Shown: positions 13,508-27,005 of the stretch, piece by piece
How the letters are laid out: each line of letters starts with the position of its first letter
Position numbering within the stretch: the stretch's first letter is position 1
DNA from: Sipunculus nudus
Lineage: Eukaryota > Annelida > Sipuncula > Golfingiida > Sipunculidae
Assembly (NCBI GenBank): GCA_026874595.1
Contig: CM049309.1
Location: 74,386,426-74,450,425 of the forward strand
Reading direction: 5' to 3'
DNA: 64,000 bases
The notes under the pieces: model-generated
Databases searched by the model: none
Seen by the model: the letters and a program-made list of their open reading frames with translations, nothing else
What the model was told of the DNA's origin: nothing
Made by a program: the position numbers and the translations under genes

Positions 13508-14065
13508 GCTGGAATGTAAGCCATAATGTCAACAGGAACAGATATGTCTAGTACAGATGTGAAGCTGTAAGTGTGATGTTCAACAGAATGAACTAGGTGT
13601 TTAAGTTTCAAGGACTTCCTCCTTAAGCCATCAAAATTATAGAACAACATTTTTTCTGCATGCAATACAAGTCTGTTTTTGGGGGGATTTGCTCTTGGCC
13701 ATGTTTTGTATCCTGCCTGCTATAAACCAGTAAGGAAGGGTATCCAATTCTGGATAGTGTGGTTGTGTGTCAGGCTCCATATTACCCGAGAATATTCTTC
13801 AGACTTTTCTCTATGCAGTATCACTGGACTGTTTACTAATACAATTCAGGAAATGTTTTAAAATTTTCACAAAATGATTGATTACTGCAGATGATTACTA
13901 TCCAATAAAACTGTTATATGGTCTGATAATTATTAATTCGAGCATAAAAAAAATTAAATGTACGAAAGTATCACAAACTCATATTTTTCTGTTTGAAGAT
14001 ATACTCCAACCACTAACCTCTGTCACCTGTATATGACACGTGTAATGCCAAACTATGACTTAAAT

Positions 14066-14851
14066 AGGGACCCATGGGTCTCGACACTCAGCTGAAGTTG
14101 TTGATAAGGATATGTTTATGATCTTTTTCAAAATATGGGTCCAGTGGTCAATTTGGAGCCAACCTGTCAAACTGGACTTATCATCTATAAACTAATTTGT
14201 AAATGGATGGGCCCTGTGACCTTTGACCTAGTGACCCCAAAATCAAATGGAACCTTCCCTTATTGGCAGGTGCGCCATGTGGAAGACGGAAGGTCTGGGA
14301 TGAAAGGTTTGGCTTAAAATGCATCCACAATGTCAATAAATAAGTGGGTCCTGTGACTTTGACCTTTAACCTCATGACCTCAAAATCAAAAGGGTTCTTG
14401 CATAATTGGTGGGTTATATGTAACTCCAGTTTGAAACCAATATGTCATTCTAAACTGGAGTTATCATCTGGAAACAAATAAGTGGACAGATAGGCCCTGT
14501 GACATTGACCTTTAACCTTGTGACCCAAAAATTAACTAGTCCTGGTCAATATTGAAGGCAAGATTCATGGCAATCTCTGCATTATTTATCAAGATACTAG
14601 AGGTTTTGTATCAAATTTTTAATAATTCAGGGGGGGAGGGTACTTACAAGCCCCATAGCTCGGCAGATATAGGTCACAGTGACCTAATTTCAGGTTTCCA
14701 AGGAGATTTTTCATTGACCTCTTTCTAGATCTAGCAGTTACAATTTGTGCCTTGCTAAGGGACAGGTGGACGCCTGGATGACCTGACTGACAACGGACAA
14801 AGCGCCATACCTCTATGAACCTCAGTTGACTTTCAGTCAGCTGAGCTAAAA
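14066..14851 (+). mobile_element. CTAAAA-hairpin repeat family, near-complete copy
   Basis: It begins at GGGACCCATGGGTC (a GACCCATGGGTC palindrome at 14069-14080) followed by CTCAGCTGA. The body carries diverged 288-bp core sequence (CCTGTGACCTTTGACCT, GGCAGGTG, CATCCACAA). The 3' end is a hairpin with an 11-bp stem (one G-T wobble) and a TTC loop (14821-14845), then CTAAAA. The 5' CTCAGCTGA is inverted relative to TCAGCTGAG at the 3' end, so subterminal inverted repeats are present. No coding capacity. Confidence 0.6.
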
Positions 14852-15468
14852 AACAGATCTTGAGAATCCTAATGAATCAAAACTTACATGTTCTTACAAC
14901 CTGCTTGAGAAATGCAACAAATCATGTACCTGAGATCACACTAATTCCAAGGTAATACCCCTTCTCATTCTTTAACCGCATGACAGCTGCCTGCTGTCAC
15001 ACCTGGTATTATGTGATAGATAAATGTTTACATTCTTTTAAAGAATTTTTTAAAACAATTTCTCCAACCATTCAATAAAGACCCTTTAAGTTGGAAAATA
15101 AAAAAAACTCACAAAAAAAAGAATTTACACTGCGCATAAATAATAAAGTGATAAAACTGCCTTCATAAAACACCTGCAACAGCCTTTCTGACGGAAATAT
15201 TTCAGGTACAAAATATTTATGTATCTCTGTTGTCTAAATAAATAATCTAATCTGCCTCAGTTAAGTCTTTATATACCTTCTAGCTCAGACAGGTAAAAAA
15301 CAGCATTCACTGGCTGGCAATAAAAGAAATACTGTTTATTATAAGATGCAGTGTTGAGCCATAGATCAAAGGAAGCATCACACTAACCTGATTTAACCTT
15401 TTTTTCACAATTCTCGGAGCTCTAATCCTGATAAAATCATAGGTTAATCTACTTACAAGGTGTTCTAC

Positions 15469-15774
15469 ATCAGTTTAATTAACAATGGCTTGCAATACCT
15501 GATCCAGATGTTTCACAATGACAAACATACAGAAACCAAAATATCATATGAAACCTAATTAAACAGTATGTGAGAGACATGAGTGATGGCTGACACCTGT
15601 GAAGGTTGTTATCCTTCTGGATCAGTTTATTTAACAATGTCTTGCAATACCTAATACAGTTGTTTCACAATGACAATTATACAGAAACCAAAATATCATA
15701 TGGAACCTAATTAAACAGTATGTGAGAGACATGAGTGATGGCTGACACCTGTGAAGGGTGTTATCCTTCTGGAT
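15469..15774 (+). repeat. Tandem duplication, 152-bp unit x2
   Basis: Both copies carry CAGTTTA.TTAACAATG, ACAGAAACCAAAATATCATA and AACAGTATGTGAGAGACATG, and each ends near ATCCTTCTGGAT. There are only a few substitutions between copies, which suggests a fairly recent local duplication. Confidence 0.9.
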
Positions 15775-17398
15775 TTTTTTAAAGTAAAAATATCTTTTTA
15801 TCACAATTCATTGAACTCTTAGGACCAGCAAGAAGAACATAACCAGATAATACAGTTTTGTATTGATTTATACAAGCATCAGGTTTAAGACACAAAAGGT
15901 GTGATTTAACATATTTAAAGCCATGTGATTTTTTACTTACTCTGTGCACATATTAATGAACTCTAGGTAATTCCTGTTAGGAATAGTTCTTATATATATT
16001 ACCTCTGTGATGGATGTATGTATGAGCTTGTTCATCTACAAACTGTTCGTAAACACAGCAACGTTGACAAACAGAAAAACCATGTATCAAAAGGTGATTA
16101 TGCATATATGCAGAAGTTAAAAGGTCACTAGTTGCAAAACGCCCTTTGCATCACTCTAGTTTATCTGATTTGCCAGATGTCCTTGTTGAAAGTGTGGATT
16201 ATTTGACAGGCCGCCCATATGTTATAAACATGTAGATATAAACAAAATGAACAGCCTGTTTGCACTGAGATTATCATTTTCTGGCTTATTTTATAAATGG
16301 TTCAAGAGATTATCTTTAGATAATAGACATCAGGTATTGAAATAGGCTCCTTTCATGAAGAAAATCCAAAAGAGACAGTTTATCAATTTTCATATAGTTA
16401 CAATGATGAAATAAAACACAAGTGATGAATCAAAACACTTAGTTATTTTTTGCCAGCGAATATTTATCATTTCCTGTTTATAAAGAAACTAGTGATGTAC
16501 ACTGCAGGCCTGCACAAAGGGTCTAATGAATTAAAAAGTGTGAGCAAACAGCACTTTACAGCAGAGGAATAACTTACACAGCACCAAAGCCAAATCTGAC
16601 TGTAGATTCAAATCAAAGGCTACACACGGCTTGTAAATGTTACATCTGAAAAAGCTAAGTTTACCTGAAATACTGTACTTCTATTCATAACTCAGTTTTT
16701 CTTCTATCTTAAATAACAATTTAACAATAATCCCTTCCATTATTCCTCAGTCAATGTCCAGTGAGACCTGGTATGGCCAAATATCTGATCTAAAAATCAA
16801 CAATTCTACAGGACACAGTGAACCTGAAAGCGAAAAGAGAGTCTGGCCGAGATCAATAAACATATAAATTTCATGAGATCTATAATGCCATTGTGAGACC
16901 AGTTGTTTCTGGTTTAAATTTTCATTTTAGGGCCATACATATGGAGAAGACTATGGGGCCCTTACTTGATGTATTCAGTGAAACTAGTCTGATGCTATCA
17001 TGTTATCTAAGAGCACCCCTGTTAAATCATGGAATATTTTACAATGCTGATACAATTTTTTGAGAATATTGTTACCTTGAACATAACCACAATATTTTAA
17101 AATCATATATAGGTCTTAGAGACCTCATGTAATATACCTCAACCCAACACTGCATCACCATATCCAGAATATTACCAGGATCCTGATCAATCTTTGGTAT
17201 GAGTGTTATGTAGAAAATCTATGAATCCAAGCTTGGAGAAATATGTCATGTATGGCTGTGATAATACTTCACTCACGATACACGAAACAAAGTCAATACA
17301 TTTAAAATTTGTATTAGTTTTCAGATTAAAATCATTGCTCTTTGTTGTTCCATTGCGAAATACCTTTGCCTTCACATTTCCAGAATAATGGATAAACA
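15775..17398. other. Intronic DNA; one unexplained 67-codon open frame
   Basis: Mostly featureless. A plus-strand frame without an ATG start runs open from 16860 to a stop at 17061 and includes the phrase EIYNAIVRPVV. The phrase faintly resembles the end of reverse transcriptase-type domains, but there are no catalytic motifs, so I leave it uncalled. Confidence 0.35.
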
Positions 17399-18030
17399 AG
17401 TGACCCAGGGGTCAGGACGCTCAGCAGACTTGGAAGACACTCACAAAAGAATTTTATCATCTGAATGTCCAAAATTGTAGGTGGTATCCCTATTCAATGG
17501 AAGCATAGCTTGGAGGATATGCTAACAGAGACCTAATTGCAGGTTTCCAAGGAGATTATTTATGGACCTGCCTGGATGTAAAGATAGAAGATTCTAGATG
17601 CAATGGTTAAGATTTTTGCCCTGTTAACAGACGACCACATCTTTGAAGGTCTCAAAAATAGATGTAAAATTTGTAAAAAATCCAGGTAGTGCCACCATTC
17701 TGCAGGAACTAATGAAACAGTCCACGATGAAGATGCATGCAAAAAATCATGGTGATCAATGCATTAGTTGTTCAGATACTGGAGCTTTAGTATCAATTTT
17801 TTAATTAATCTGGGGAGTACTGCTGGGCCCCATAGCTCAAAGTATACGGGTAACAGAGACCTAATTTCAGGTTTCCATGGAAATTTTTCATGGACCTCCC
17901 TGGATGTCAAATAACAAGATTCTAGGTCCACCGGTTATGATTTGTGCCTGGTTAACGGACAGACAGACGGACGGATGATGGACAGAGTGATCACTATAGC
18001 TTAGATGACTTTCAGTCAGCTATGCTAAAA
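17399..18030 (+). mobile_element. CTAAAA-hairpin repeat family, internally rearranged copy
   Basis: It starts at GACCCAGGGGTC and contains two diverged copies of a module beginning GACCTAATT.CAGGTTTCCA (about 17531 and 17860). It ends in TGACTTTCAGTCA, GCTATGCTAAAA. The same module precedes the 3' end in the copies ending at 14851 and 30026. No ORF of note. Confidence 0.6.
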
Positions 18031-19502
18031 GAAGGACCCTTCAAATGGTTCGATCATGCAGCAGTAAGCCAATCAGATGCCAAATGACTGATTTTGGTCC
18101 AATGTCAGTTGTTTCACTTTACACTTGGCTGCTGACTATCATTAAATAGCAGAGGTCACTTATTATATTCAGCTGTTTCTGTTAAAGGGTCATACATCAT
18201 CAGTGTATGGAAAAAGGGACATCTGATGTTTGATACTGTATCTGACTTTGTATTGCAATGTATCAGTGCACTGGTGAATTGTTAACTGAGTCATATTTTC
18301 AAGGTTAGGTACTTACATGAGTAAATGTTCATAACAATACCTCTCAGATGACCATTTTTTATAGACTTAATGACTTTCCAAGGTATATGGTGACATTTTC
18401 TTGTCAAATTATATCTATAAATAAATGTATTACTGATATGAGTAAGTTACATGCAATGAAGCTTGTAGCCGATACTGTATCCTGAATTCACATGAAGGCA
18501 ACTGCAACACGATAGACATGTAATTACAGAACAGAGTTGCAATACACTTCACAGTATATATCATGTCAAAATATTTAAATTTATATATTGCCCATGGAAT
18601 TTTTTTAAGAATTGAAAATACATATAAAATTTACATGAAGTTTAAATATTTTTTAGCTCGCAGGAACTCTTGGCAATGTATATGACTGCTGCAGAGCTAT
18701 GACTTGTTTTTCATATCAACTGGTCTGTTGAGAGGTAATTCTATTTACATTCTGTGTGTTTGGCCCTGGTGGTGGCATTAGAATTACACTGAGAACTCTT
18801 GATTTTATTTATAATAGTCAAGAGCATCTTTCAAGATCCATGAAAAGACTTTTGTGCAACTGGCAACAAAAACAGTATAAATTGTCACACATCTGAAGAG
18901 ATTTATCAACTTAAAGCACCAGGCAGTAAAGCAAACCATTGTCTTGGGAACATTAGGATGTGGGGCTTCATTCTGAGGCTGCAAAGATTGTTATGTCTCC
19001 AGTCAGTGATCCAAGTTCTAACAGTGATCCCTCATATAAAAGGAAACCATCATAAAGTCAAATATGTGAGTATATACATACAAAAACATCAGTTTACATC
19101 CCATGAGGATACAATTGTGTAGGAGTGAATAGGGGGCAATCAGATATGCATTAGTTATATTTACGTCCCAGCCAAGAGGGAGTTCATTCACTCCCAAACA
19201 GTTTACAGTTAGACCTTGAGGCACAAATAACTTTCATGTCATAGTCAACTCTGGCTGAGTTCCCAGTAACAGCTGATGAAACACTGAATTTTCTTGCTTG
19301 GCTTGAACAGCTCTGTGACACAGCAGGAGAGCTGCCAGAAATAGTCTATAAGGTCTGTATTATGTAAGCAGTCACAACCAGTCACACAATGACAGTATCA
19401 TGCCTGCTTCTGGTATAATAAAACTATTCTAAAATATGATGATGGTGGATTCATTTTTGGAGAATAATTCACTCTTTAGTGAAATGATTATATATCAAAA
19501 TA
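18031..19502. other. AT-rich intronic DNA, nothing recognised
   Basis: No repeat ends or exon-like frames seen up to the TA dinucleotide at 19501-19502 that flanks the next transposon. Confidence 0.45.
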
Positions 19503-20788
19503 CAGTCGGTCCTGCTTAATTGTATATCGTTTAACTGTATATCCTGTTTAATTGTATAGAATAATCCATCCATCATATTCATGTGCGACAACAGTCTGCC
19601 AGACTACTGACCGCTCAGTGCGCTAATTAGCCTTTGATGTTGCTCGCCGGACAGGTCTGAAGGGTTACCTCATGGACCACTGACCATTCTTTCTTCTAAT
19701 TAGCCTTTTTATATAACTGGAGCCATCGGCTGAAATGGATTCCCTCCTTGATTACATGCTTAATTAAATGTGTGTTTGATGCATTAATTCTACAAGTGCT
19801 CCCTGGACTAACTGTCAGAGGGTAGGTTGCATTATAAACACGGGAAAAGCTATAAACATGGTCTTTTATTCAAGAGCATTAACTCTACGGTCAGTCAGTG
19901 AATATGTTTTATAATTCATAATAAAATCTGTTGGGAAAACAGTATCGGTTCGTTTTTTCTTATAGTTAATTCGAAGTATGAATTTGTATTTTGCTGGCTT
20001 ATTATGGCCTCTGACCTTATTGACCTTTGACATATTCATGTGATCGGTATGCAGCCAGCACACTGCGTAGGGTCGTGCTCACAATGGTGTTGAGTAAAGA
20101 CAATCTCTGGCGAACGGATGACGTTTTCTAGAAACGTCGTTTTTAAGACCATACATGAACAGGGAAACATGCACAAGTATTTTTAAAGTTAAAAAAGAAG
20201 ACAATACCTGTTATAAAAATCAAAAACTTTTAGTTATCTTGCTAAACTTTATGACCTTTGACACATTCCATGATCTTTAAGCTGTCAGCCGTTTTGCAGC
20301 ACAGCTTTTTATAGATAACATACACAAACAGGTGAATGCACAGTAATTCTCTATTTCTTGAGTTGAAACAAATAAAATGTTTTATGATGAATAAAAATGC
20401 TTGAGGAATCGTATTAAACCTTTGACAACATTTGATATATTCACGAGATCGATAAGCTGTCAGCCATTGGCAGTGAGATCGTTTTTTTATCAATAACAAA
20501 TGCAAACAGGTTAATATACAGTGTTTTTCCATAGAAGTTGTAGAAATTATAAATAAATAAACTATATAAACTTATGTATTGAAACATCATTAAATGAAAT
20601 ATTCAAAAACAGATAATTCAGAACCATCTGAATAATATGAAAAACACACACAAGGCATCTGATGGCTATTCATAGTATTATAGTGATGGCTACAACCTTA
20701 AACATTGACACCCCGTTTATATGAATAGCTCGCTTAAATGAATATAATCGCTTGACAAATATGATATTCAATTAAATGGGACCAACTG
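19503..20788. mobile_element. Pogo/Tigger-like TA-flanked DNA transposon relic, 1286 bp
   Basis: The left end CAGTCGGTCCTGCTTAATTG and the right end (read inverted) CAGTTGGTCCCATTTAATTG form an imperfect TIR. Similarity continues as an AT-rich inverted repeat for about 55 bp. TA lies on both sides (19501-19502 and 20789-20790). The CAGT..GGTCC start and TA duplication fit the Tc1/mariner superfamily, pogo/Tigger-like. The interior has three diverged repeats (around 20017, 20250 and 20405) with CTTTGACA..AT and CAGCCA words, and no transposase, so it is non-autonomous or deleted. Confidence 0.65.
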
Positions 20789-20790
20789 TA

Positions 20791-23700
20791 CATTAACATG
20801 AAAATGGGTCTATATTCCCATCTCTTTTTATCCCACAAACATGTGTGCAAAAAGATGGTTACAGGACATATATAATACAGAGCAAGATGAATAATTAAAA
20901 TTAATACTAAAATTCAGATTTTGGAAATGTAAAAAAAAAATTAAACGTTAAATTATTGTCAAAATTTATCTCCTTTCATTTATTAATGACAAATGCCAAT
21001 GTATATTTTGAAAAAATAAAAAAACAAATATAAAACAATTTTCAAAAAGCTGTCTGCTAGATATTTGTAACTTCTTCACTTGTTTGTTCAGTTTTTAATC
21101 TGATGACTGTTTTTTATAAAAAGCCAGAGCTAAAAGTGGCACATACACACAGATTACAGCATATCAAGGAAGCATTAGCTGTCATGTGATTATCAAGAAA
21201 ACCAATCCTCCACAAAATCTGATCTTTTACCTCTTACATTATTAGCATGATATATCACAGTTTGCACTGGTTCAGGTTACTGATATAAGCCAGGTGGGGA
21301 TGTCCTAATTTATACAGGAGTGATTATATCCAACAGAACTAAAAGCATTTGCATCTCCATATACTAATCAAATGAACATTTTGGTTATAATTACTGCTGG
21401 TCCTTAATATTCAAGACCCTCTTTTTAACAGGTAAGACTAAAATTTACCTGTACCTGATTCAATATAAAATCCAACTTTCCCCAAGGACTAATCAGCCTC
21501 TTAGATCCTAATATCCAGCAAGGATGAATTACCCAATACTAGACTCAATTTGCAGGTAAGACTTTAAACTCACCTGTATGGATTCAGCACTGGATTTTGA
21601 CTCAGCCTTTAAATTTATAAAGGCTCACAAGCCACAGCTATAATTCTTTCATTATTCAGCATAAATACCTCAGATATTTAAACCTGCCAGGACCTGGTGC
21701 AACAAGGAATCTCAGCTTCAGTCTGTGCTCATCAGTCCTGACCTGGGAGACCCAAACTTTAACAGGCCACAGTTACTGTATTACACAAACAGGGAGTTCA
21801 GCAGGCTCGCAACTAATTGGTTCTGCTTGTTCCCAATATCTTCCTTCTGCTTCCATCTTCATTTTACGACCAGAAAGACAAATCAGTTCCACAATCAATA
21901 ACCCTGCATCACAGTAGGTCACTGACCAGGAAACTGTTTAGGCGAGGGCTAACACACGCCATGGTGAGGTCAAACCAGTCTGGGCCTTCCACAGAGGATC
22001 TGTTTTTTCACAGCTTATATCCGTGTTCTGAACAACATCCATATCCTGCAAGTTTAAGATCCTGTAAGATACTAACAGCTTTTGTGACTCTATTACTCCT
22101 CAGTGATGCTGAAACACAAAGAGTTCCCTCTGCCTGCAGGGTGACAAAACCACTTGACTGTATGACACAGCCCTCTAGTCAACATATTATCACAAATCTC
22201 AGAAAACATGAGACTGGTGACTAATGCTTGGTCACAAAAATGTAATCCCTAGCTGGAGCTGAGGTTTTTAATATATAAAAGACATAACAGCTGGTTTGTT
22301 TTTTACCATTAATTATGGCCAAAACTACAGCAGCTCATTGTTTTATACAATTTTAAATCATATACTTAACCAATCACTGACATGTCTTTTGATTAATGCC
22401 TTCAGTTATAGTCCATCCCACCTAGGGGCACCCACTGAATTTTGGCAATAATTAAGAAATTTCACTAACTCTGTTTAATATATTACAATGACAGAACATT
22501 ATGTAAACTCTGGCAGTAGAGAATGAGACATTTGATTCAAATTTGTTAAAAGTACACTTCGCAGCTTTCTGGGTGTTTCCTCATGAAGTGACAGTGTCGC
22601 TTGGCATCGTTTAGCTGACAATGTATTTTCTCATATCAATGGGGACCAGTATTCAAATCATCCAATCAACGTCCTATCAAAATGTGTCCTTGACCTTTCA
22701 CTTCAGTCAATACATTGTGACAAAAGAGGACTGTTTTCCCAGATATTAAATTACCTGCAATTGTTTCACTCAATTTTTCTGCAAGGTGTGGTGTTGGTTT
22801 CCTTACTGATATAACTGTCTGAGTAAAAAGATGAATCACTTACAGGTGATCTTTCAAATTATTTGAATTTGTAAATAAATATCACCAAAAAATGATAGGC
22901 ACCCTTTGGTGAGATGGTTATAATATCTTTACAAAAGATCTGCTGACTTTCAGAAACAGTATTACAGGCAGCAACCAGGTGTCTCCTAACACTATAATCA
23001 GTGTTCACACAGATACAGGTATATCTTTAAATACAGATACAGTCTATGAATTTAAAAAGCCTATTGCAGCATGCAAAATTTTTTCTGGTATTAAAATTGA
23101 TTGGTGGGAATAAGTATCTGGCTAGGTGTATGAATACAGCTTGTATCGCAAAACAGAGAAGATAAAAAAAATATATAAAGATAAACATAAACTAGACTGA
23201 GTTTATTAATTCAGTCACAAAAAAAAATCTCCCCTCCATATCCCCCCCCCCCCCAAAAAAAAAAATTAGGAAAGATATATGGACTACTTCAAAAGTTATG
23301 GGATCACAATTTTAAATTTCAGTTTATTTGACCCTGAAGATTAAGATCAAGGTCATCAGTTTTCAGACGCATCTGAGATAGAGGTATAAACATTCAATAT
23401 TTTAATTTCATGAAAAAATAATATTGAATGGTTCAAAAGTTATCGCCCTGTACACAAATCACACATAAGACAACTACAGACTGCGATGACAGACTGAACA
23501 CTATATGTTTCCAACACAGGCACCATGGCACAAAATTTTAGAAAATTTTCCAGTTTCACAGATAATGGAATTCATTACTAATCAATCATGAATCAATTTA
23601 CTCTGCCAAAACAATCCAAACACATTCAACAAGGACATCTGGTGGCAAGTAAGAAGAACCAGAGCTTTGAAATAGCGTGGTGACCTTTCATCTTCATCAC

Positions 23701-25599
23701 AATTTAACCAACAACCTTCAGTTGCATGTTTTTTTTCTATTTGTCAAACTGGGCACATGTACCATGTTTCCTATTAGTTTGCAGATAAACACACTCACAC
23801 CTCTGTTACAGAGATGTTGTAAGAACTTTTCTAAACAGGAACTACCTACTTTTCATTAACGTGCACAGAATAAGAAAGAAATCACATAAATTCTACAGAA
23901 AATGCAGCTGAATAGCTGGCTTTAAAGGCTTTTTAGCATGTGGGATCCCTACCACAGAAGAGTAAAAACATGAGAGTTTTAAACACAATAAACTACAATT
24001 ATGCCTTGATCAATGTTGCTCCGGCATGCAGATCTAAACCCTGCCTCCTTGGGTTTCCTTGTCAGAATGCATGAGGACTCAGATTTGGCTAATTTACACC
24101 TAGTGTATGTTCCTGGGTGATCCCATGCCTGTGATCTGTCTCCTCAGTTTGTAGTGATCAGTATCAAGAGAGGGTGGAGCTGGAGTGACCTGGAATGGCC
24201 ACAAACCAAAACATAAGATGGAAAATGTCATATTTATCACACGGAACTGGTCACAGCTCTCAAATGGCAGGGCATTAAGGTCATCTCTTAGTGCTTTTAT
24301 CCCTGTGGGCCCAGTGCAGCAATATAAAGCCTTGCATAGTGTGAACAGCCATAGCCATAAGGAAAAGACTAACTGATGGATACAAATGACAGAAGTCCTG
24401 CAAGCTTCAAATGTGACAATTTGAAGTATGCAATGTAATGTTTAAGAAAGTATGCTGTGAGTACAAAAATGGAGAAATTGTATTTTTCAGATATATTCAG
24501 ATATGTTAAAAACTATTTTATTTTATGTTTGACTGAAAGGACAAAAAAAATGTCAATTCATCAAAGTATCAAAAGTTTACAAAATGAAATGAGTTAAAAC
24601 AGGGCTCAAAGGGACATGTGTTTAGATTCATAACTGTAAATCAGAAGACAGATGAATATATTACTCTGTCCAACAGAAGATAATGTTTCATTCATGTATG
24701 ATTGTGTTTATGTTGGTTTTTTTACAGAATTACTTAGTTTACACAATCAGACAATTATGCCAGTACTCAATATATTTTCACAAAACCTGCTGGAATTATC
24801 AGATATCCCCTTCAACCTGCACATCAAATAATTCTAATCTGGAGCTGATCTGTATTAGATGTGGATCTCAACTCAAGATCCCATATTATCATTTCAATAC
24901 CACATCAATATAGCAGCTCATGAAAATAAGTGGTGCTTCAATCATAACTAGACTAGTGGTCAGAACAATAGTGAGATGTGTTAATCTTCCTACAGGCTGA
25001 CAGTTCATGAAACTGATTTATCTACCATCAAAAAACATTATCAGCATTTGTCCCAGCACATAACGTTGCTGTCTGATCTAAATTCTAAAGATCTATGCAT
25101 GACCTGATCAAGAATGTATAATCATTAATACCTATACTGGAATTAAGCATCTTTGATTATTCAACCAACTTTAAACAATTCATTACTGTAATGTGTATGA
25201 ATGGGCAGCTAAGAACCCAGACCCATAATATCCATAAAGGATGCAATCACTAATGTATAGTTATGGCCTCCTTTTTAATTCATTACAATATCCAAAATAT
25301 CAGTGAAACTCATGGAGGCCTTGGAAGCTGACTTTCTGCAATTTATAAATCATCAAAAAAGTAATATTAAGTTGACATTTAGTCCAAAACCACATATATA
25401 TTATTGATACCAGCATTTCGATGGATCACTGATAGCATATTTGTCACAAAAATATACACTAATTGCCCTTTGCACAAACTGCAGTCAGCTGGTGAGAACT
25501 TCCTTAAAATTGTCAATGAATCTAAAGAAATTCTGCACACCCTTACTCATTTTAAAACAAATCTAACGAGAACACTGCAAACATGCATTATATGCCTGT
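20791..25599. other. AT-rich intronic DNA with minor low-complexity tracts
   Basis: A C13/A11 run occurs at 23242-23265. It is followed by a repeat-like phrase (GGTTCAAAAGTTATCGCCC, ending ACAGACTGAACACTATATG, to about 23512), which looks like a decayed dispersed repeat. The 135-codon ORF at 21817-22224 has no recognisable domain or splice context and is not called. Confidence 0.4.
23242..23265 (+). repeat. C13 then A11 homopolymer
   Basis: Directly visible adjacent homopolymers, likely unstable in length. Confidence 0.9.
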
Positions 25600-25940
25600 C
25601 GTGTATTTGGTGACCCTTAGACCTCATTAAATATGTGTGAATTTTGATGAGAAGATAATTCAGGTGAGAAATCCAAAGGATATTTGGTTAGTCACCAAGG
25701 TGCCTCTAAGTACGGTGACCTCTGACCTCATTAAATATGCATGGATTTTGCTGGAAATCGAAACTAGGTGAGATATTACTGATTAACATTTCTGTTGAGT
25801 TTTATCAAAATCCATCATATTCCTTGTATGTTACCGCGGCGACACCTCAAAGTAGCCCAGTGACCTCTAGCCTTATTAAATATGTGGATGTTGCCCTAAA
25901 TCAAACTCGGGCGAGATAATCTGTTGGTATATAGTTATGA
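25600..25940 (+). repeat. Diverged tandem repeat, three units
   Basis: Three units each begin GTGACC.CT.G.CCT.ATTAAATATG, at about 25610, 25715 and 25860. Spacings are 105 and 145 bp, with similar following words (GATTTT or GATGTT, GGTGAGA). The units are strongly diverged. Confidence 0.55.
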
Positions 25941-26017
25941 AGAGGTGCATTTCTACCTGAATGTGTGTGCTAACGCTGTGAGCCCATTTATTGGAGATTT
26001 TCCACAAATAAATCTTA

Positions 26018-26044
26018 TTCATCATCATTATTATTATTATTATT
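26018..26044 (+). repeat. (ATT)n-type microsatellite
   Basis: CATCATC followed by about seven ATT units. Confidence 0.8.
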
Positions 26045-27005
26045 GAAAAAGAATAAAGCAAAATTAAGTGCAGCTGATGAGGATGATAAAAACATTAAAT
26101 GACATACTGTGGTATTAGAGTGGTTTGTGGGAAAACTTGGTCCCATAAGGTACCAGGATCTGCACCTAGACCACTCCAAATTGATCCAGCCAGAGACTGC
26201 CTCTTGTCTACAGTGCTGCAACCTGACATAACACAGCAAGCTTAGGGGTTAAGAGTTGTGTGCCTGAGAGCCAAGCTATGAATATCAAGAGACCAAGAGA
26301 GTCCCCTGAAGTCTGAGGAGAAACCTACAGTGGCTATCACTTGAATTGAATCCAGACAACCCTTGTATGGTATCTCCTATCAGGAACACACAAGGGATGC
26401 AATTATTGTTACCGTAAACTGACAGCCACTGTTGACAGTTCCAGCATCACTGGGACATCCTGAAAGCCACAACAGACTGGTGCTAAATTCACTGCCTGCT
26501 GTTCACATATTCAACCCTTTTCTCAACAATTCTTCTATTTTCAATAAGAGAACCATCATCTCAAATCAATCGTTATGTAATATCATACAACACCAAGGTT
26601 TCTGCTGTTTGCTTCATTTTACCCAGCTCAAATTTTCACATCTTTACATTCTTTATATTGTTATCATGAAGCTGCTTTAACATTTAAATCAATATACAAA
26701 ACATTATATACATAATGTCCAAGGCTATAAATCAATCCTTTGGAGTGGAAATATGAAAGCTATCTAATGCAAAACAACCATGTGGTTTCCTTTTTTTAAT
26801 CATGAGTTACAAAATTTGAAACAATAAAACCAAATATTCAGCTAATGACATATATGTTGAACCAAGAAGACTAATTATGAGAAAATTTTTCATTAATTTT
26901 ATACTTGGAAAAATGAATTTCTTAGTCATAAAAAATTCATGTGTTTGTTAGCATATTTATAAGATAACAATTCCAATAATTTTTTATGTAGAATCTTCAA
27001 AAATC

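Larger units (their letters stand above)
7690..14065. other. AT-rich intronic DNA, mostly without recognisable elements
   Basis: Two small things stand out: a solo left end resembling the CTGTGGTTGGC MITE near 9895-9970, and the perfect hairpin at 11907-11947. The 135-codon plus ORF at 11588-11995 overlaps antisense ORFs of similar length and shows no recognisable domain, so I do not call it. Confidence 0.45.

Noticed and set aside
21817-22224. 135-codon plus-strand ORF
   Set aside because: No domain, no splice or promoter context and no compositional shift from surrounding intron.
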